NCBI GenBank assembly: GCA_963681505.1
Contig: OY811988.1
Location: forward strand, 3,147,202-3,211,201
Length of the DNA stretch: 64,000 nucleotides
From: Eunapius fragilis
Lineage: Eukaryota > Porifera > Demospongiae > Spongillida > Spongillidae
Direction: 5' to 3'
The notes under the pieces were generated by a model. The model saw only the letters and a program-made list of their open reading frames with translations. It searched no databases and was not told where the DNA came from. Each line of letters opens with the position of its first letter. The stretch's first letter is position 1. Below are positions 10,120-22,767 of this stretch, in pieces. The position numbers were made by a program, and so were the translations under genes.

Positions 10120-13100
10120 ATGCAGGTGATATTCTACATTGTGGTGGTTACAGGATCCGTCCAAAGTAAGTTTAATAGATGTAGAAATTGCACATCAGAG
10201 CATTCATGAGCATTCAACCCTTGTAATACCTTACTGGTATATCTCAGTTTCCTGATTGTAGCAACATTTGTACATCCTCATTGATGGTATATAGCATAGT
10301 GCACACTCAGTTATTACAGAGATGTGAGGTCAGTGGGTTGGGCAGAGACACCAGAATAAAGCAGCATATTTAAATGAGTTATTTGTCCTGCCAGCTTGCT
10401 AGCTGGCAGGACACATTGTGGGCTCTGTTTCCCCAGCTCAGTAGAGTACAACATTTTTGATGTCAGTAGTTCACGTTATGATTTTTTAACATTTCAGTTG
10501 CAGTGGCTCAGCTAACATGTCCAGGTGGTCAGAGTTGTTCTGTACCATTATGTACAAACACTGTTGTGCAGTATATGTGCAATATATATGTTCCAGGCCA
10601 ATTCACACGTTGGACTATACCAGTACAATCATGTGGATCTAATATTCTGGTAGACCAAACTTACTGTAGTCAGACCTCCCAATGCGGACTATTTGAAGCA
10701 TCCAATGTTCCTCCTATTGGTGCCCTTCCATGTACATTATCAATTCTATCTGTGCACATCAGACCTGAACTGAATGGATCTTCAATAAGATGTGACAGTA
10801 GTAATACCACTGTTCAGTACTTCATTGGAAGTGCCACAATACTTGTGTTGGGTGAGTTATCATAATATTTGAGTTTCAAACTATCTTAGTGTATATTGCA
10901 TGCATTTCCCATATCCCATCATACACTGTACATGTGTAACTTCTGCTTTTTGCTTTCCAATCCATTATCTTCCAGCTGTTCCCCATGCCCCAACCTTAGC
11001 AGTGGCTGCCAAGCTACATGAACTACAACTGAACTGCTCATTTGGAAGTGAAGCCATTACTTGTAATGTCACCATTGAGATAAATGGAACGATGATGTCT
11101 GCTACTGGAAATAGTACATTTTATGGACTGGTCAGCAACACACTGTATCCCACAAGTGCAAGGGCTATTAATAGGTGTGGAGATTATTCTAAAACAAGTA
11201 CATCTCATTGGACATGTAAGTTTAATGTAGCATCACCCTCGTGTGATTTGGTCACTATGGTCACTTGGTTCTGGCAGTATTTTCATTATTGTCCAACCAA
11301 TGTATATGATTATACTGTGCATAGGTGCTTCTGTTCATTTGAAAATAAGTGTACATCTTGAAATGATGATACAATCTGTAGATCACCAGCTAGTCAGGTC
11401 CCCAGTACAGTACTGTTAATGTTAAATCAACGGACCATCTACGTGTAGACGAAATCTGTCAAAATCATCTACCCGTAGACTCAACTTCAGAGCAGTTTTC
11501 GGGTATTAATATCATTCGTTTTCTTACTGAGCAATCTAAACTGGTTAAACAACACATGGGTAGGGACACTTAACTTTCACACAAGGTCGCTCCGGTGAGC
11601 AGCTACTTTAACGACATGCTGCTCACTGGAGCGACCTTGCGTGAGAGTTAGCAATCAAGTTGTCAGAGAAGCAAAGTGTCCCTACCCACGTGTTGTTTAA
11701 CCTGTTCAGATGGCTCAGTAAGAAAGCGAATATATTTTGGAGGATATTAATCCCGAAATTGCTCTGAAGTTGCGTCTACGGGTAGAAGATTTTGACCGAT
11801 TTCGTATACGCGTAGATGGTCCGTCGATTTAACATTAATCTACATGACAAATGTCTTTGTTTAGGAAGAATGTACCTTAAGACATTGTTCCATGAAATGT
11901 GTCATTGTGTTTCCATAGTTATTGTCATCCTTATCTAGCTCACATGTATCTCATGGTATGATACATCCATCACCTGGAATGTGTTTGCACTTAGAAAATG
12001 TATCACCTGTTAGCTCAGTAACTGTTTATCCACATAGCTGTGTTCATGTACACTGGTGATATCTTTTGCATTGGAATTGGTTTTTATGCTAACACAACTA
12101 TATTCATCTTATAGGCTATAGTTAGGATGTTATTAATTTCATCATTGAGACACGTTAATACATGTGTGTGTAAGTCAGTGCTGCAGTTATTAGTCGTACT
12201 TCAGATGTTTCCCAACCATTATTACTGCACTGTTTGTCCGAATATTTAATGGCTGCCACAATCATGTTACTAACTAATGTTAGATCAGACTTGTGAAACT
12301 TTAACTTTGGTAAGACACATTAACACATTAGTATTCTTAGCTGTAGTAGCACTGATGTGTTTTAATGTCTATCTCAGTCACTAAGGATATTGCATAGTGC
12401 ATCTTTGGTCATTCAGATCTTCGTTTCACGATCGTAATGAACTGGCATTTGGTACAAGACCTATTTGTATTAGAAGACATGCTGGTGGGTTTAATTTTGA
12501 TTGTTATTTTAAAAACCTCAAAACTCTCCAAAATCAAGCAAATGTATAATAGGGATTTCAACTCCTAGTGGAAGTATTATGGCAGTTTCTGATTGACCTA
12601 TGTAATAATTTAACTCATCATGTGTTAATAGTTTTATGAATGTATTGATAAACTTTTTAATCAGTGAAAAAATTTAAAACTCAGTATGTTTAAATTTATA
12701 CATAGTAATATTACCTATTTTTGATGAGACGCTGTCCAGAATTGAATGTCTGCATTTATCTCACATTGAAATATTTTAATTTCATTATATCAGTACTTCC
12801 TCAGTGATGGCAGTAGAATATTTGGTAGCAATTTAACTATTTCCCTTGATTGTGAAACACATCATTCATAATTTGTCTTTGATTGTTATATTTTGTCCAG
12901 AACATGCATGGTACGATGTAATTTTATCTTTATCTTTGCAGTGATTGCTAAAACTTCTGATTCTTTTATGGCAATCCAGAAGTTGTAGTTATGTACAGTA
13001 ACTATGTATGTATTCTTTTGTTTCAGTTTCTACTTCGCAAAATGAGAGCATTTTAGTGGTATTGTCCATTTTTTGGAATTGATAACTTTTACTTGTATGT

Positions 13101-14404
13101 TTCATGCAGTCCAATTATCATTCAGTGCCACAACTGACATGACTTATATTAGGCTGTTATGAAGTTTGAAAACATGCACTTTGGTGTATTCTGCATTAAT
13201 TTAATCCATTTAGACTGACAATAGCTATACCCTTAGCCTTTGCACATCACGTGGCTGATGTATGCAGACCACATGTAACTTCGGGATGTAGCCACTGTGA
13301 TGACTGCATGTCATTATGTTGTAATTTCAGTACCAGAGGCACCATCCACATCCACCATTAGGGTACTACAATCAGCAAGCTTACTGAATATTTCCTGGGT
13401 TCATCTTGTGAGTATTACATTTTCGGTTTATTCCTATGCGTACACACATGTGTATTACTATTATTATTATTTTTTGAATAATAGTTGTAACACATACTCA
13501 TGTACGATTATTATAAAATAAATAAACCTTTTATGTCTTAGTGTGAGTGTTTACATTTGATTTGCCATATAGGGAGGCAATGTATCACAATATATCATCA
13601 GATCTGTATCTGGTATGGCCACCTTCACATCATATGTTCCAGTCCAAGGCACTTGCATTGGTTTGAGCTGCACTATTACCCAAAATGTAAATATAACAGG
13701 AAGCTACTACACTGTGACTATTTCATCAGTCAATAATGGAGGAGTGGGACCAGAAAGTGGTCCAGTGCAAGGTACACTAGTACAATCATTAATCTATCAT
13801 TCATTCAATTATTAATCATTGACTATCATTAAGTTTTGTTACGGTTCCCATGCACTTAGGTCTGGAGTGGACATAATAGATTTTGACTATGCTCACATCA
13901 GCCAACAAGTGCTTGACAACCTGAATACTGCATGCCCCATGTCATTATTACATGAACAAGACTTGATGTGTATAGGTGTATTTTCATGTATGGCAAACAC
14001 TTGTCAAATTACAATGGGTACATTTTGTTTTAGCTTTTTCAAGTTCAGATTCATCTTCAGGTTAGTACCTTGCTGTGATGGATGTACGTAAAAATGATAT
14101 CATGTGCACAATAAATTACCACTATCTATATGCCATACTGTAGAGCGCACATTCATTGTAGCAGTTCTATTTGGCATTGGAATACCACTTCTGCTAATGG
14201 CTTCAGTATGTATTGCAACTGTTCTTGCTATCTATATGTGGCGAAGGAAGAGATCATATAATAGCATCATTGATGGTGAAAGACATGGGTAAGATTTTAT
14301 GAACCTGCGGTCTTTGGGAATAAATGATTGACTATTTATATTGACAAAATAGAAATGATGTACCAGAGATATTGAATACAACAGAAACCTCACCTGGATT
14401 GAAT
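10120..14404 (+). CDS. Receptor-like membrane protein: signal peptide, Ig-like, FN3, TM (8 exons)
   Basis: Exons 10120-10165, 10498-10851, 10976-11215, 13331-13407, 13573-13771, 14034-14060, 14144-14288 and 14353-14404 all have AG/GT borders, and their phases chain without a break to exactly 380 codons. A short hydrophobic signal peptide starts MQVIFYIVVV and runs into exon 2 (likely cleavage after AVA, residue about 20). Residues about 20-133 form a Cys-rich Ig-like region (LTCPGGQSC ... CDSSNTTV). About 134-213 is an FN3-like region. About 214-305 is a second FN3 region split by an intron (LLNISW ... YYTVTISSVNN). A Ser-rich linker follows, then a TM helix at about 318-347 and stop-transfer WRRKR. 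Many N-x-S/T sites support an extracellular N-terminus. The last exon ends in phase 0 at a GTAAGT donor, so coding continues; see 15,818-22,165. Function unknown, probably surface recognition or adhesion. Confidence 0.75.
11419..11835. mobile_element. 417-bp foldback MITE in the large receptor intron, TA-flanked
   Basis: The left arm begins ATGTTAAATC(A)ACGGACCATCTACG and the right arm ends in its imperfect reverse complement, with TA at both edges (11417-11418, 11836-11837). Pairing continues almost to the centre: CACATGGGTAGGGACACTT answers AAGTGTCCCTACCCACGTG, and AAGGTCGCTCCGGTGAGCAGC answers GCTGCTCACTGGAGCGACCTT. The whole element could therefore fold into one long hairpin. No coding content. 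Confidence 0.85.
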
Positions 14405-14449
14405 GTAAGTGCACATTAATCATCATCCATTATGAATTGTGTCCTTTCC

Positions 14450-15748
14450 TTAATGTTTAATCTCCCATAATCCTTATTTAAGGATGGCCATCCTTAAATA
14501 AGGATGACCACCGGGTTCTGGAAATACGAAGCATACTTGGTTCATTATTGTCGATAAATTGTAGGTTAGTTTCACGATGAGGATGAAAAGCTAATACTTT
14601 AGTGGTTGAAATGGGTTTGGCTGCGCAAAATTTGGTTACCAGTTTGAACTAAGAATGGCGGATGTTGATATAGAGTGCCATCGCTAAGCTAAAATGACTT
14701 ACGCATGGCACGGAAGGTTAGATAGTGCAGGTTTCTAGAAGCCCAAGGTAATTTAGGTACTGGAAGTAGAGTATTCGATGGAGCGGGAGAACAACAACAG
14801 TGTACATGTGAGTCATGTTCTCAATGAAGGATACGCACACACGGTGCCTTAGCAGAAGCTGTTAGCGAACATTATTAGCCACCCGCTAGGCCGCTGTCTA
14901 GGTCCAGTTGTGCTGCTCCTAACGACAGATGCTATTTGTTGGGCCACTGCACTGCGCAATGCATGGATGATTGAGTGACGTGTTTGACAGACGAAAGCAT
15001 GCAGCATGGATTCTTATTTACTAGTATTATCTCAGATTTGGCAAACAGTTTATATATTGCATATCTATCGCAGTTTCGCTGCTTGCAACGAACGGGATAA
15101 GTGAATTCCGTCTTGCAATTGAGCTCATAGCAATTGCGACCGTTGGACATTTGCTATTTACGCAATCATGCACTATATCCTTTCCATTCTTCTGTATGTA
15201 TGCACACATTATTTTACATGCATGCACACACATGTGCATACATCAACATAACTAAGTAATAGTGTGGAACATTTCACCACTTTGAAACTCATTGCAATCG
15301 ACAACTAGTGATGTAGTGATGTAATTGTATTAATTTTGATGTGGCTGTGAAAAATTTAGCATAACTAATTAACCATAAGTTATTTTTTGCCAAATAAGGT
15401 TGTGAGTATAGCTGGTACAACTGACTTTCAGGAACATTCAAGATTTAAAAAAACTATTATGGTGATCATGGTCAGTATCTTCTACTGTAGGTAGTGATCC
15501 TTATTTAAGGATTGATGTCATCTTTAAATAAGGATGTGCCACTATCTCCCTGTTTTTACACAAGTACATTGATCATATTGACATAAATCTAAACTTGTTA
15601 TGGAGGTTATTCAGTATACAGTTATGCCATAGTGTTTATTTTATTTAACTTACTTGGTTATCAATAGCATGTAATGTATAAGACAATCCTTATTTAAGGA
15701 TAATAACATCCTTAAATAAGGATTTTGTTCTGGAGATTAAACATTAAA
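14450..15748. mobile_element. 1.3-kb non-autonomous element with palindromic TIRs
   Basis: TTAATGTTTAATCTCC at the left edge (about 14450-14465) is reversed as GGAGATTAAACATTAA at the right (about 15732-15747). Just inside each end sits the palindromic module TCCTTATTTAAGGA...TCCTTAAATAAGGA (14471-14504 and about 15687-15723), and a third, imperfect copy lies inside at about 15499-15534. The terminal repeat with its nested hairpin spans about 60 bp. No transposase-like coding was seen. The element lies in the intron, or intergenic gap, between the receptor exons and the beta-trefoil exons. Confidence 0.75.
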
Positions 15749-15817
15749 GGTACATATCAATGCACAGCAAGAAAGCACTATGCTCCAGTAAGTTGACTTT
15801 ATGCTTGAAATCAATAG

Positions 15818-15901
15818 ATGCAATTGCATTCTGTTCAAATGGGGCACTTCAACAGATCACAGCATCCCAAATCACCAGTGAGGTTGAAGACCTCATTACA
15901 G
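15818..15901 (+). CDS. Candidate exon (phase 0-0) or start exon of the beta-trefoil gene
   Basis: A 28-codon open stretch, starting ATG directly after an AG (TCAATAG) and ending at CAG followed by GTTAGC, is phase 0 at both ends. It fits either as an internal exon joining the receptor part (ends phase 0) to the beta-trefoil exons (start phase 0), or as a first coding exon whose ATG starts a separate gene. The encoded peptide is basic and low in hydrophobic residues (MQLHSVQMGH...). Weak acceptor; RNA evidence would decide. Confidence 0.35.
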
Positions 15902-16982
15902 GTTAGCCCTCGGTACAACCATCTCTATTTTAGGTATGTAATGTAGTTTGGGTTGATTATAACACAAGCAAAAATACAAACATAACAGAAGTGCAAACGT
16001 GAATGACAATTGTCATATACCAAGAGCTCTTTGTACAATGAATCATAAAAAAATTGATTGGTATTCATTGTCTTGGGAAACAATTTCACTGGACTGGGTA
16101 TAGAATCTTGCCCAAAAAGGAACGCAATAATATGCAATAAACAGCAGTGGTTTCCAACAAGTAACAGATGTACAGTTTCCTACCTAACATTCTATACCTG
16201 AATGCATGAATACAAGGGAAAATTCACCCTTCTGGCTTCTGGAAGGGGGGGGGGGGGGTGTTGGGTGTTGTGGTTGACACGTTTACAGAAATACGTAGAG
16301 GCATTTTGCACCCTCCCCATTTTTATACCACATTATTTTAGGAAAAGTTCACTGTATTACCAATTGTCTTTGCATGGCTTATCTTCATGAACAGAGCTGG
16401 TTCAAAACATAGCATTTGTATAGAATCAATGGCTGGGTATGGAAAATTGCCACTGCATGTATGTGCTTATACATGTAGCTTTCAACAGGTCATTCAACAT
16501 TCCATTCCATGTAAAAGTAAAGATACCAGCATGCTTGCATAAAAATAAAATGTAATTAAGTTCTAAATGAAATCGTAACTTATACAAAATGCAATGGCAA
16601 TTTCCTCAGAGTACAAACTTTAAACCTCTGCCCCATTGGAATAGCAATTGATTAAATAAAGCTGCAACAACTCTTCTGACCATTTCAGGGAATGCTACTG
16701 CAACTCACTTTAAGGAAAAGAATTGTGTGCACATACATTCAAATAAGAATTTTCGATGGGATAGGAGTGAGGGGAATACTCCATGGTACACCTTGTATTT
16801 CATGGACTCACTCATTATAGAACCTACCCTAATGTATATGTGGTCCCATATACCATACACACTATGAGAGCTATGCCTCACTGACAGCAGTTCAGTAAGA
16901 CCACAGCTCATGGGGACATGCTATGATGTTCCATGTATAGCTTTGGTAATATGCATGACTGTATTTGTTGGTCCAATTTTAG

Positions 16983-19900
16983 ACATTTCAAAATGGATTA
17001 TTCAAATATATCCGGATTCCTTACAATGGAACTGTTTTAACCCTTGATGGTGATATGTTGATTTTCAAGACTCCAAACTATCTTCCTGATGACAACCAGT
17101 TATGGTACATAGATGACCAGCCTGATGGTTCTTGTATGATTGTTTGCAAGAGGAATAATAGAGAAGTATTGGCTTGTACCTCTGAAAATGAAAGCGAGAT
17201 TGTCATTGAAGAAAGATGTGGTGGTGAGAACCAGAAATGGTTGTTAGAAAATGGTGGAATTGTATCCTTAAAGTACCACACTGTAATGTGTGGGAGGAAG
17301 CATGACTCACAAGCCATACATGTACATGAAAAGAAATTGACAGGATGTGACAATGAATTTTGCTGCCTTCAGCCAAGTGTAAGTTAATTAGTACTGTGAT
17401 GTTAGCATATAGGGTGTTATAATTCATGCTGAGGAGAAATAATAAATGTGGAAATAGGAAATTAAATTCCACATCTCTAATTGCTAGCTGGTGCGGGTTT
17501 GGGTCATGAAAGGAGGCTAACAAGGCCTGCCAATATACTGATTCCAAGCTGGTCCACTAGTGATAAGCCTGCAGCCATTGATGTGTCCATCACTTCTCCG
17601 CTAAAATCAAGCCTTTTGTCTGCAGCGGGTGTGGTTGCAGGTGCAGCAGCTAGACAGACAGAGGAAAGAAAACACACATGTATGATCCCATCTGCTCCGA
17701 ACTGGGTTGGAAGTGTGTTCCTCTAGTGGTGGAGACATTTGGTGCATGGGGAAGAACAGCAGGCCACTTTTTTGCACAACTAGCAGTACGACTTGCGGCA
17801 CAAGGAAATTCCACAAAGGCTACCATGCTAAATTCTATCTATGGCAGATTGAGTCTCTTGTTAATTCGAGCCAATGCCCGTGCTTTTCTCGCAAGGTCAC
17901 ACAACGCCAAAACAATGGACCTGCTTGAGGGTTAGGGGGTTGTTTTGTGCATGGTCTTTTGTAATAAGGTGTATTATTATTATTAATATAAAACTCAAAA
18001 AAAAAAATTGCCCGCAAATATTTTTTTATGTTTTGCAATGATTAATGTTTTCCTTTTTACATCAGCCCACACTTGCATTTTGTTTGAGTGCTGCAGATAC
18101 CCATGTGCTGGAGATAGTGGATGGAGATCTAGTGATAGACAATGCAGATAGGGACCCTACTCATTTGAGCCAACACTGGAATGTGTACCCTCTGAACACA
18201 GATAATAAAGAGAAAGAAATATTTGTAATACTTTCACATAAAGGTCAAAGGGCACTCCAATGGGATGGCCACAGGCTAATAGTAAAGCCATATGATAGCA
18301 GTGATAAAGACCAACAATGGACATGGGATGGGGAGTTCTTCAATTCACCAAAAAAGGATAAGCGCTTAAGAGCTCTTCAAGTGGTATGTTAATTATGTTA
18401 TACGAGCTGTTTCTATTACATTGTTCATCGATACCTATGATACCTGGGGTCTGGAGGTATGATGCTCCATGGCCTATATAGATGTTTACTCAATGGCTAA
18501 AGTCATTCTTGGCACAAGGTGCAATTCTACTTAGACCGGTTTTTGCTATTTTACAAAATTCAACAATGTATCGATTTTCCATGCAAACTTTCATATGTAT
18601 TTCATTGACGAAATGCCTCATTTGAGGTCATAAAATCACTGCTTGGTCTGATAGGTACTGAGAGTAAAATGAACTTATCACAACTGCTGCATGAAATAAT
18701 ATCAGTATTTCCTCCATTGTGCATTGGAATACGTTTTTGGTAAAGAGTCCCCGGGTCAATACATTGCTAATATATGATGTGCCGTTCCGACGATATATAT
18801 ACAACCATCATTTCGTAGGTTTTTAAATCTAACCCCGCAAAACACTGCTAGTGCTTAATTGATCAATATCTTCGGAATGGCACATTGTATATTAACATGA
18901 ACTTTGGAATTTTATAGACCCAGGACTTCTTGACACAAACACTTAATTTTGGATGCACTGGGAAGGAGATACTGAGCTTGAAACTAATTAGCAAAATAAA
19001 AATGCACGTTTGCGCAACTTTTTTCATCTCTGTCGTAAGTACCTTGCAACACGATTAACAACATTATAATGTTTAAGTGCACAAAATGTTCTAATGATAG
19101 CTGTGGTGTATAATATTTCACATGACTTGTTTTGATATCATTGATTGTTTATATCTCCCACAGGTTCAGTCATGCTTCCTTATTAGATTCTCTAGCTCTT
19201 ATCTATGCTATGAAATTGACAAGAAAGAAGTGATGCTAAGTGACATTGAGAACAAGCAATTTGTATCAGATAACCTTCTATGGCAGTTACATACTCAACC
19301 AGATGGAACTTTCAAGATGGAATCTTTTAATAAAATGGTACTGCAATGCGACAGGGACAATAAATTGGTTCTAGACACCTCTTCATCAGATGAATACAAA
19401 TTCTGGAAAAGGGAAGGTAACTTCATAATATCTGCAAGGAGCCATGACTACCTTGGTGTTGACCGCAATGTCATATCACTACATTCCAATCATTGTGATG
19501 GTACTGATGATGCTCAGAAATACATGGATGAATGTGCAATGCAGAAAGTAGTAAGTTGTGTTACTGCACTAATTGCTGTATGCTAACCTTCACCCCAGAC
19601 CTAACACCACACCTATATCCTTTCTGAATGAATAGGATTAGTTGTTTAAGTATTCTCTTGCTTACAGTTAATACATATGACCTATATTTTCCACCAAGCA
19701 ACTGGCCATGCTGTGACTGTGACCTGTTTTGAAGAAGGTTCTAATGTATTTCTAAGTCCTTGTAATGGTTTAACCACTCATGGCCAGAGTTGGATGTTAG
19801 ACTACAGAATAGATGGAGCATTTCTGATAGTTTCAACATCCACAAGTCGACTTGTGGTCACGTGTGACAATGCTACCAGCTCATTAGAAAATACAAAACT

Positions 19901-22165
19901 CACAATGAGAAGATTTACTGGTGAGGACAATCAGCTGTGGAGATTTCATGGAGGCTATATTGAGTCTGTCAAGTTTGAAGGATATGTCATCAGTAACCCT
20001 CCCAATGGCCAGGGCAGTTTGGTACTGTGCATCAAAGAAGTGGGTAATGGCAATCAATTATTTGAACATAAGGTGAGGGTTTTGCACATTGTGAAGCCAG
20101 TATATGTCTGTCGTATTCATAATCTTTAATTGGCTTTGTGACATGTATGGGTATGTTTACTGATTGGTGATGTATAGAGTGACTTGGTTGTGCTCACTTA
20201 GCTGGGATGTCAAAGAGAGGGATAGGAAACTTATTAATCAACACATTGCCAATCCTGAAATGCACACAATGGCTTGGCTTTCTAAAAAGATGGACCTGAT
20301 CAACTGTGGTTAAATCTTTGGCACAACAGAGGCAGTGTGACTGAAATGACACATTAAATATTTCCGAGACGCAGTGAAATGGATACAATTGAGCTTATGT
20401 AGTTGCACCCTTATTCGTTTGATGGCATTTTTCATTGGACATATATTTTCATGAAGTATATCTTTTGCCAACCTATAGAGATGTGATATATCTATAGAAG
20501 TATAAACGTCACCTACCACAGGCAGTTTATACTCACCTGGTCTCGTAACAGTTCTACTTTGACTCCAAACTTCCCACAGATAACAGGTATCTGTATTAAT
20601 GCCATGTTACCATTCAACGGTTGCAGGCCTCAAACTGTTACGATCCATTAGGCCTCCTCCCCCCACAACACATTTTAAGTAAATTGTTTGCATGGAATGT
20701 ATAGCTCTGTGGTTTGTTTCCAATCCCTCTCTATGTTATTTCTGGATGAGTGCAGTAACATTGCTTGCCATTACTTTTCTTTTGAAAGTTTTTGGAATCA
20801 GTGCAGACCTGACTGGGGGTCAATAGGGATATACCAGTCCACCCCCCCCCACCACACCCCCTCACAGCTCCCCCTCCCCTGCCCCCAAGATCCACCATTG
20901 CACTGGATGCATATGACTAAAATGATTTGTATGCTTGGATAGTTTGTATGTCAAAGTGGGTACATTATCACCAGTATTAGTAGTCAGCCTACTGTAGTAT
21001 CTGCTAAATAAAACATGCCCTAATACGACATGGCTATGTTATGAAGAGGCAATTTTCCCACGTTAATTTATTCACAGTTTTATATTAAGTACTAGCCTGT
21101 GCCCCATGAAAAATCACGTGTTGATTCTATTATAAGAAGTGAACAAAGTTATTTAAATAAGGTTGATTCTAAAAATAAGGTTTTATATACTGTTTTTATG
21201 CAGTATATTATTATATGCGCCTGTTCTAACATTAGGTCACTGCTGTACATAACCCATATAACATGCCCGCGATACAAACACTACATATGTTTATTGTTGT
21301 CGCAAGGAAATACATGTTTTTGAGGACTGTAAGATGAGAAGGAACGCTGCATTGGATGTACATGACTCCTATCCGTGTATATCTAGATTTGTGGTTGCTA
21401 AGAACGTGTTGCTATGTAGGCAAGTGGTAGTGGTCATTACAATTGGTTGCTAGGTATGTGTTGCTATTTATACAAGAAACCCACAAGTGTGGTGCGAGAC
21501 GTCTATATAGTTTATGGACATATGTACGCATGTACATAGGATATTATAGTATTTGAGGCAATAAATTTATTTGGGTGTGAATCTTGTACTGGATATGTGT
21601 ATTTTGAGTACTTACAATAGCCAAGTTATATTAAGCCATGCAATAAATTTGTTTAGTTGTGAATCTTGTACTGGATACTTGTATTTTTGTGCAGTCCATG
21701 GTGCCAGTCTACATCAAAAGTTTATATAATGACTCAGTGATGGAAGTTGGAGAAGGTGTGGAATGTAATCCTCTTGATGAGAAAAGGTCAGAATCCCAAC
21801 AGTGGTACTTGAGAGACTTCAAGGATGATGAATTTTCAATAATATCCAAGAAGAATGAAATGGCATTGCAAATGAAGGAAATGAAAAAAGGTGAACTGGT
21901 TAAGAAAACACTGGAGTATGTGAAGGATATGAAAATGGCAGAGGTGGTGAACATGCCAATGAAAAAACTGGAGCTTGTGACGCCCGATGTTGCTGATACA
22001 TTCCAACGTTGGAAACGGGAAAATCAGTGCATAGTAGGTGCCGCTCGAGATGGGGTCCAAATGCTAAGTGTTGAAGATAATAAAATATTTTGTACAAATG
22101 GATTGATAAATGGACAACTAACCTTATTTCAACTGCAGCATATTGTAACAGACTCATATTTTTGA
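16983..22165 (+). CDS. Tandem Q-x-W beta-trefoil (ricin-B-like) repeats, five phase-0 exons
   Basis: Exons 16983-17378, 18066-18383, 19164-19550, 19668-20072 and 21695-22165 encode 132, 106, 129, 135 and 156 residues. All internal borders are AG/GT and phase 0, and the last exon ends in TGA. Each exon carries exactly two W positions of Q-x-W type: NQLW/NQKW, SQHW/DQQW, NLLW/YKFW, GQSW/NQLW, SQQW/FQRW. These are about 41-49 residues apart in the first four exons and 69 apart in the last, which has a Lys/Met/Glu-rich insert of about 24 residues. Q-x-W at this spacing is the signature of ricin-B-type beta-trefoils, so each exon is probably one domain. Sugar-binding residues were not verified. 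The series may be the cytoplasmic part of the receptor at 10,120-14,404, or a separate protein beginning at 15,818. Confidence 0.7.
17490..17932 (+). pseudogene. Retroelement-type C-terminal fragment, frameshifted, inside an intron
   Basis: One frame gives GLGHERRLTRPANIL...DKPAAIDVSITSPL...AAGVVAGAAARQTEERKH (17490-17680). An overlapping frame continues it with CSELGWKCVPLVVETFGAWG...SIYGRLSLLLIRANARAFLAR (17690-17890). The order and wording match a protein tail that recurs next to reverse-transcriptase-like sequences in many marine invertebrates (recalled). A single frameshift near 17,680 separates the halves. It sits on the same strand as the host gene, in the intron between the first and second beta-trefoil exons. 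Confidence 0.6.
18651..19045. repeat. Imperfect long inverted repeat in an intron (foldback MITE remnant)
   Basis: ATGATGTGCCGTTCCGACGATAT (about 18775) pairs with ATATCTTCGGAATGGCACATTGTA (about 18869). Further out, AAGAGTCCCCGGGTC pairs with GACCCAGGACTTCTTG, and TCAGTATTTCCTCCATTGTGC pairs with GCACTGGGAAGGAGATACTGAG. The arms therefore extend about 150 bp with mismatches. No clear target duplication was found. Confidence 0.55.
21095..21555 (+). repeat. Dispersed repeat of about 450 bp, copy 1
   Basis: This block and 55,790-56,195 share the same ordered landmarks: ACTAGC-TG near the start with TGAAAAAT.ACG, then CTGTTCTA, ATAACATGCCCGCG, ATACATGTTTT/CTACATGTTTT, GTTGCTATGTA, ATTGGTTGCTAGGTA, ATGTACGCA and ATTATAGTATTT at the end. 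It is likely a SINE- or MITE-like family; class not determined. It lies in the last intron of the beta-trefoil gene. Confidence 0.65.
21560..21694 (+). repeat. Tandem duplication abutting the last exon's acceptor
   Basis: GCAATAAATTTATTTGGGTGTGAATCTTGTACTGGATATGTGTATTTT (21560) is repeated with few changes from about 21641, ending in the functional-looking TTTTTGTGCAG acceptor at 21694. The polypyrimidine tract of the acceptor is part of the second copy. Confidence 0.6.
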
Positions 22166-22767
22166 GTGAGTAAATAATCATGCATATTAGATATTACTTG
22201 TATACATTTAGGCGGTTACTTCCTGCATGTACACTGCAGACAAACTCTGTTTCCTGAGGAAATGGGTTGTGTGCACCATACCTTGTATGGCCAATCAACA
22301 GATGTGCGATCATTTTGATTTGCAGGTAGCTAGTAATTTCAGCACCGAACATGTCTGTATGCCTGTGGTCATTACCACCACAATGACACTTACAATTCCT
22401 GGCTACCTTTACTAAACGCATTAAAGTTTGACAAAACCTTGATAAAACCACGCTATGGCATGGGCATTAAACATATGGTTACAACTATCATTCCATCTAA
22501 ATTTAGATACTGGCATGCATGCTATAACATATGCTAGTGAGCTGTTTTTTTTTTAAATTATGCCCATATGAAGGTTCCAAAATAATGCGGCCTTCCTTCG
22601 GGCCTTTGTAAAAATTTTTCTCTGCTCTTAAAGTATCTCTTGCACAGATACAATACTTTGGAAGTAAGTACATATACATCCATATCTTCATCATACGGTG
22701 CCGCGAATTCTATCCACTGCTACAAATCAAAACAACATGCATGTACTACTCAAATCATGAGTAATAA
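22166..22767. other. No feature recognised downstream of the beta-trefoil gene
   Basis: Presumed 3' UTR and intergenic sequence. No clear polyadenylation signal was assigned. Confidence 0.4.

Noticed and set aside
12000-12035. tRNA-like GTTAGCTCAGTAACTG stretch
   Set aside because: Resembles an A box by a few bases, but no B box or cloverleaf could be built around it.
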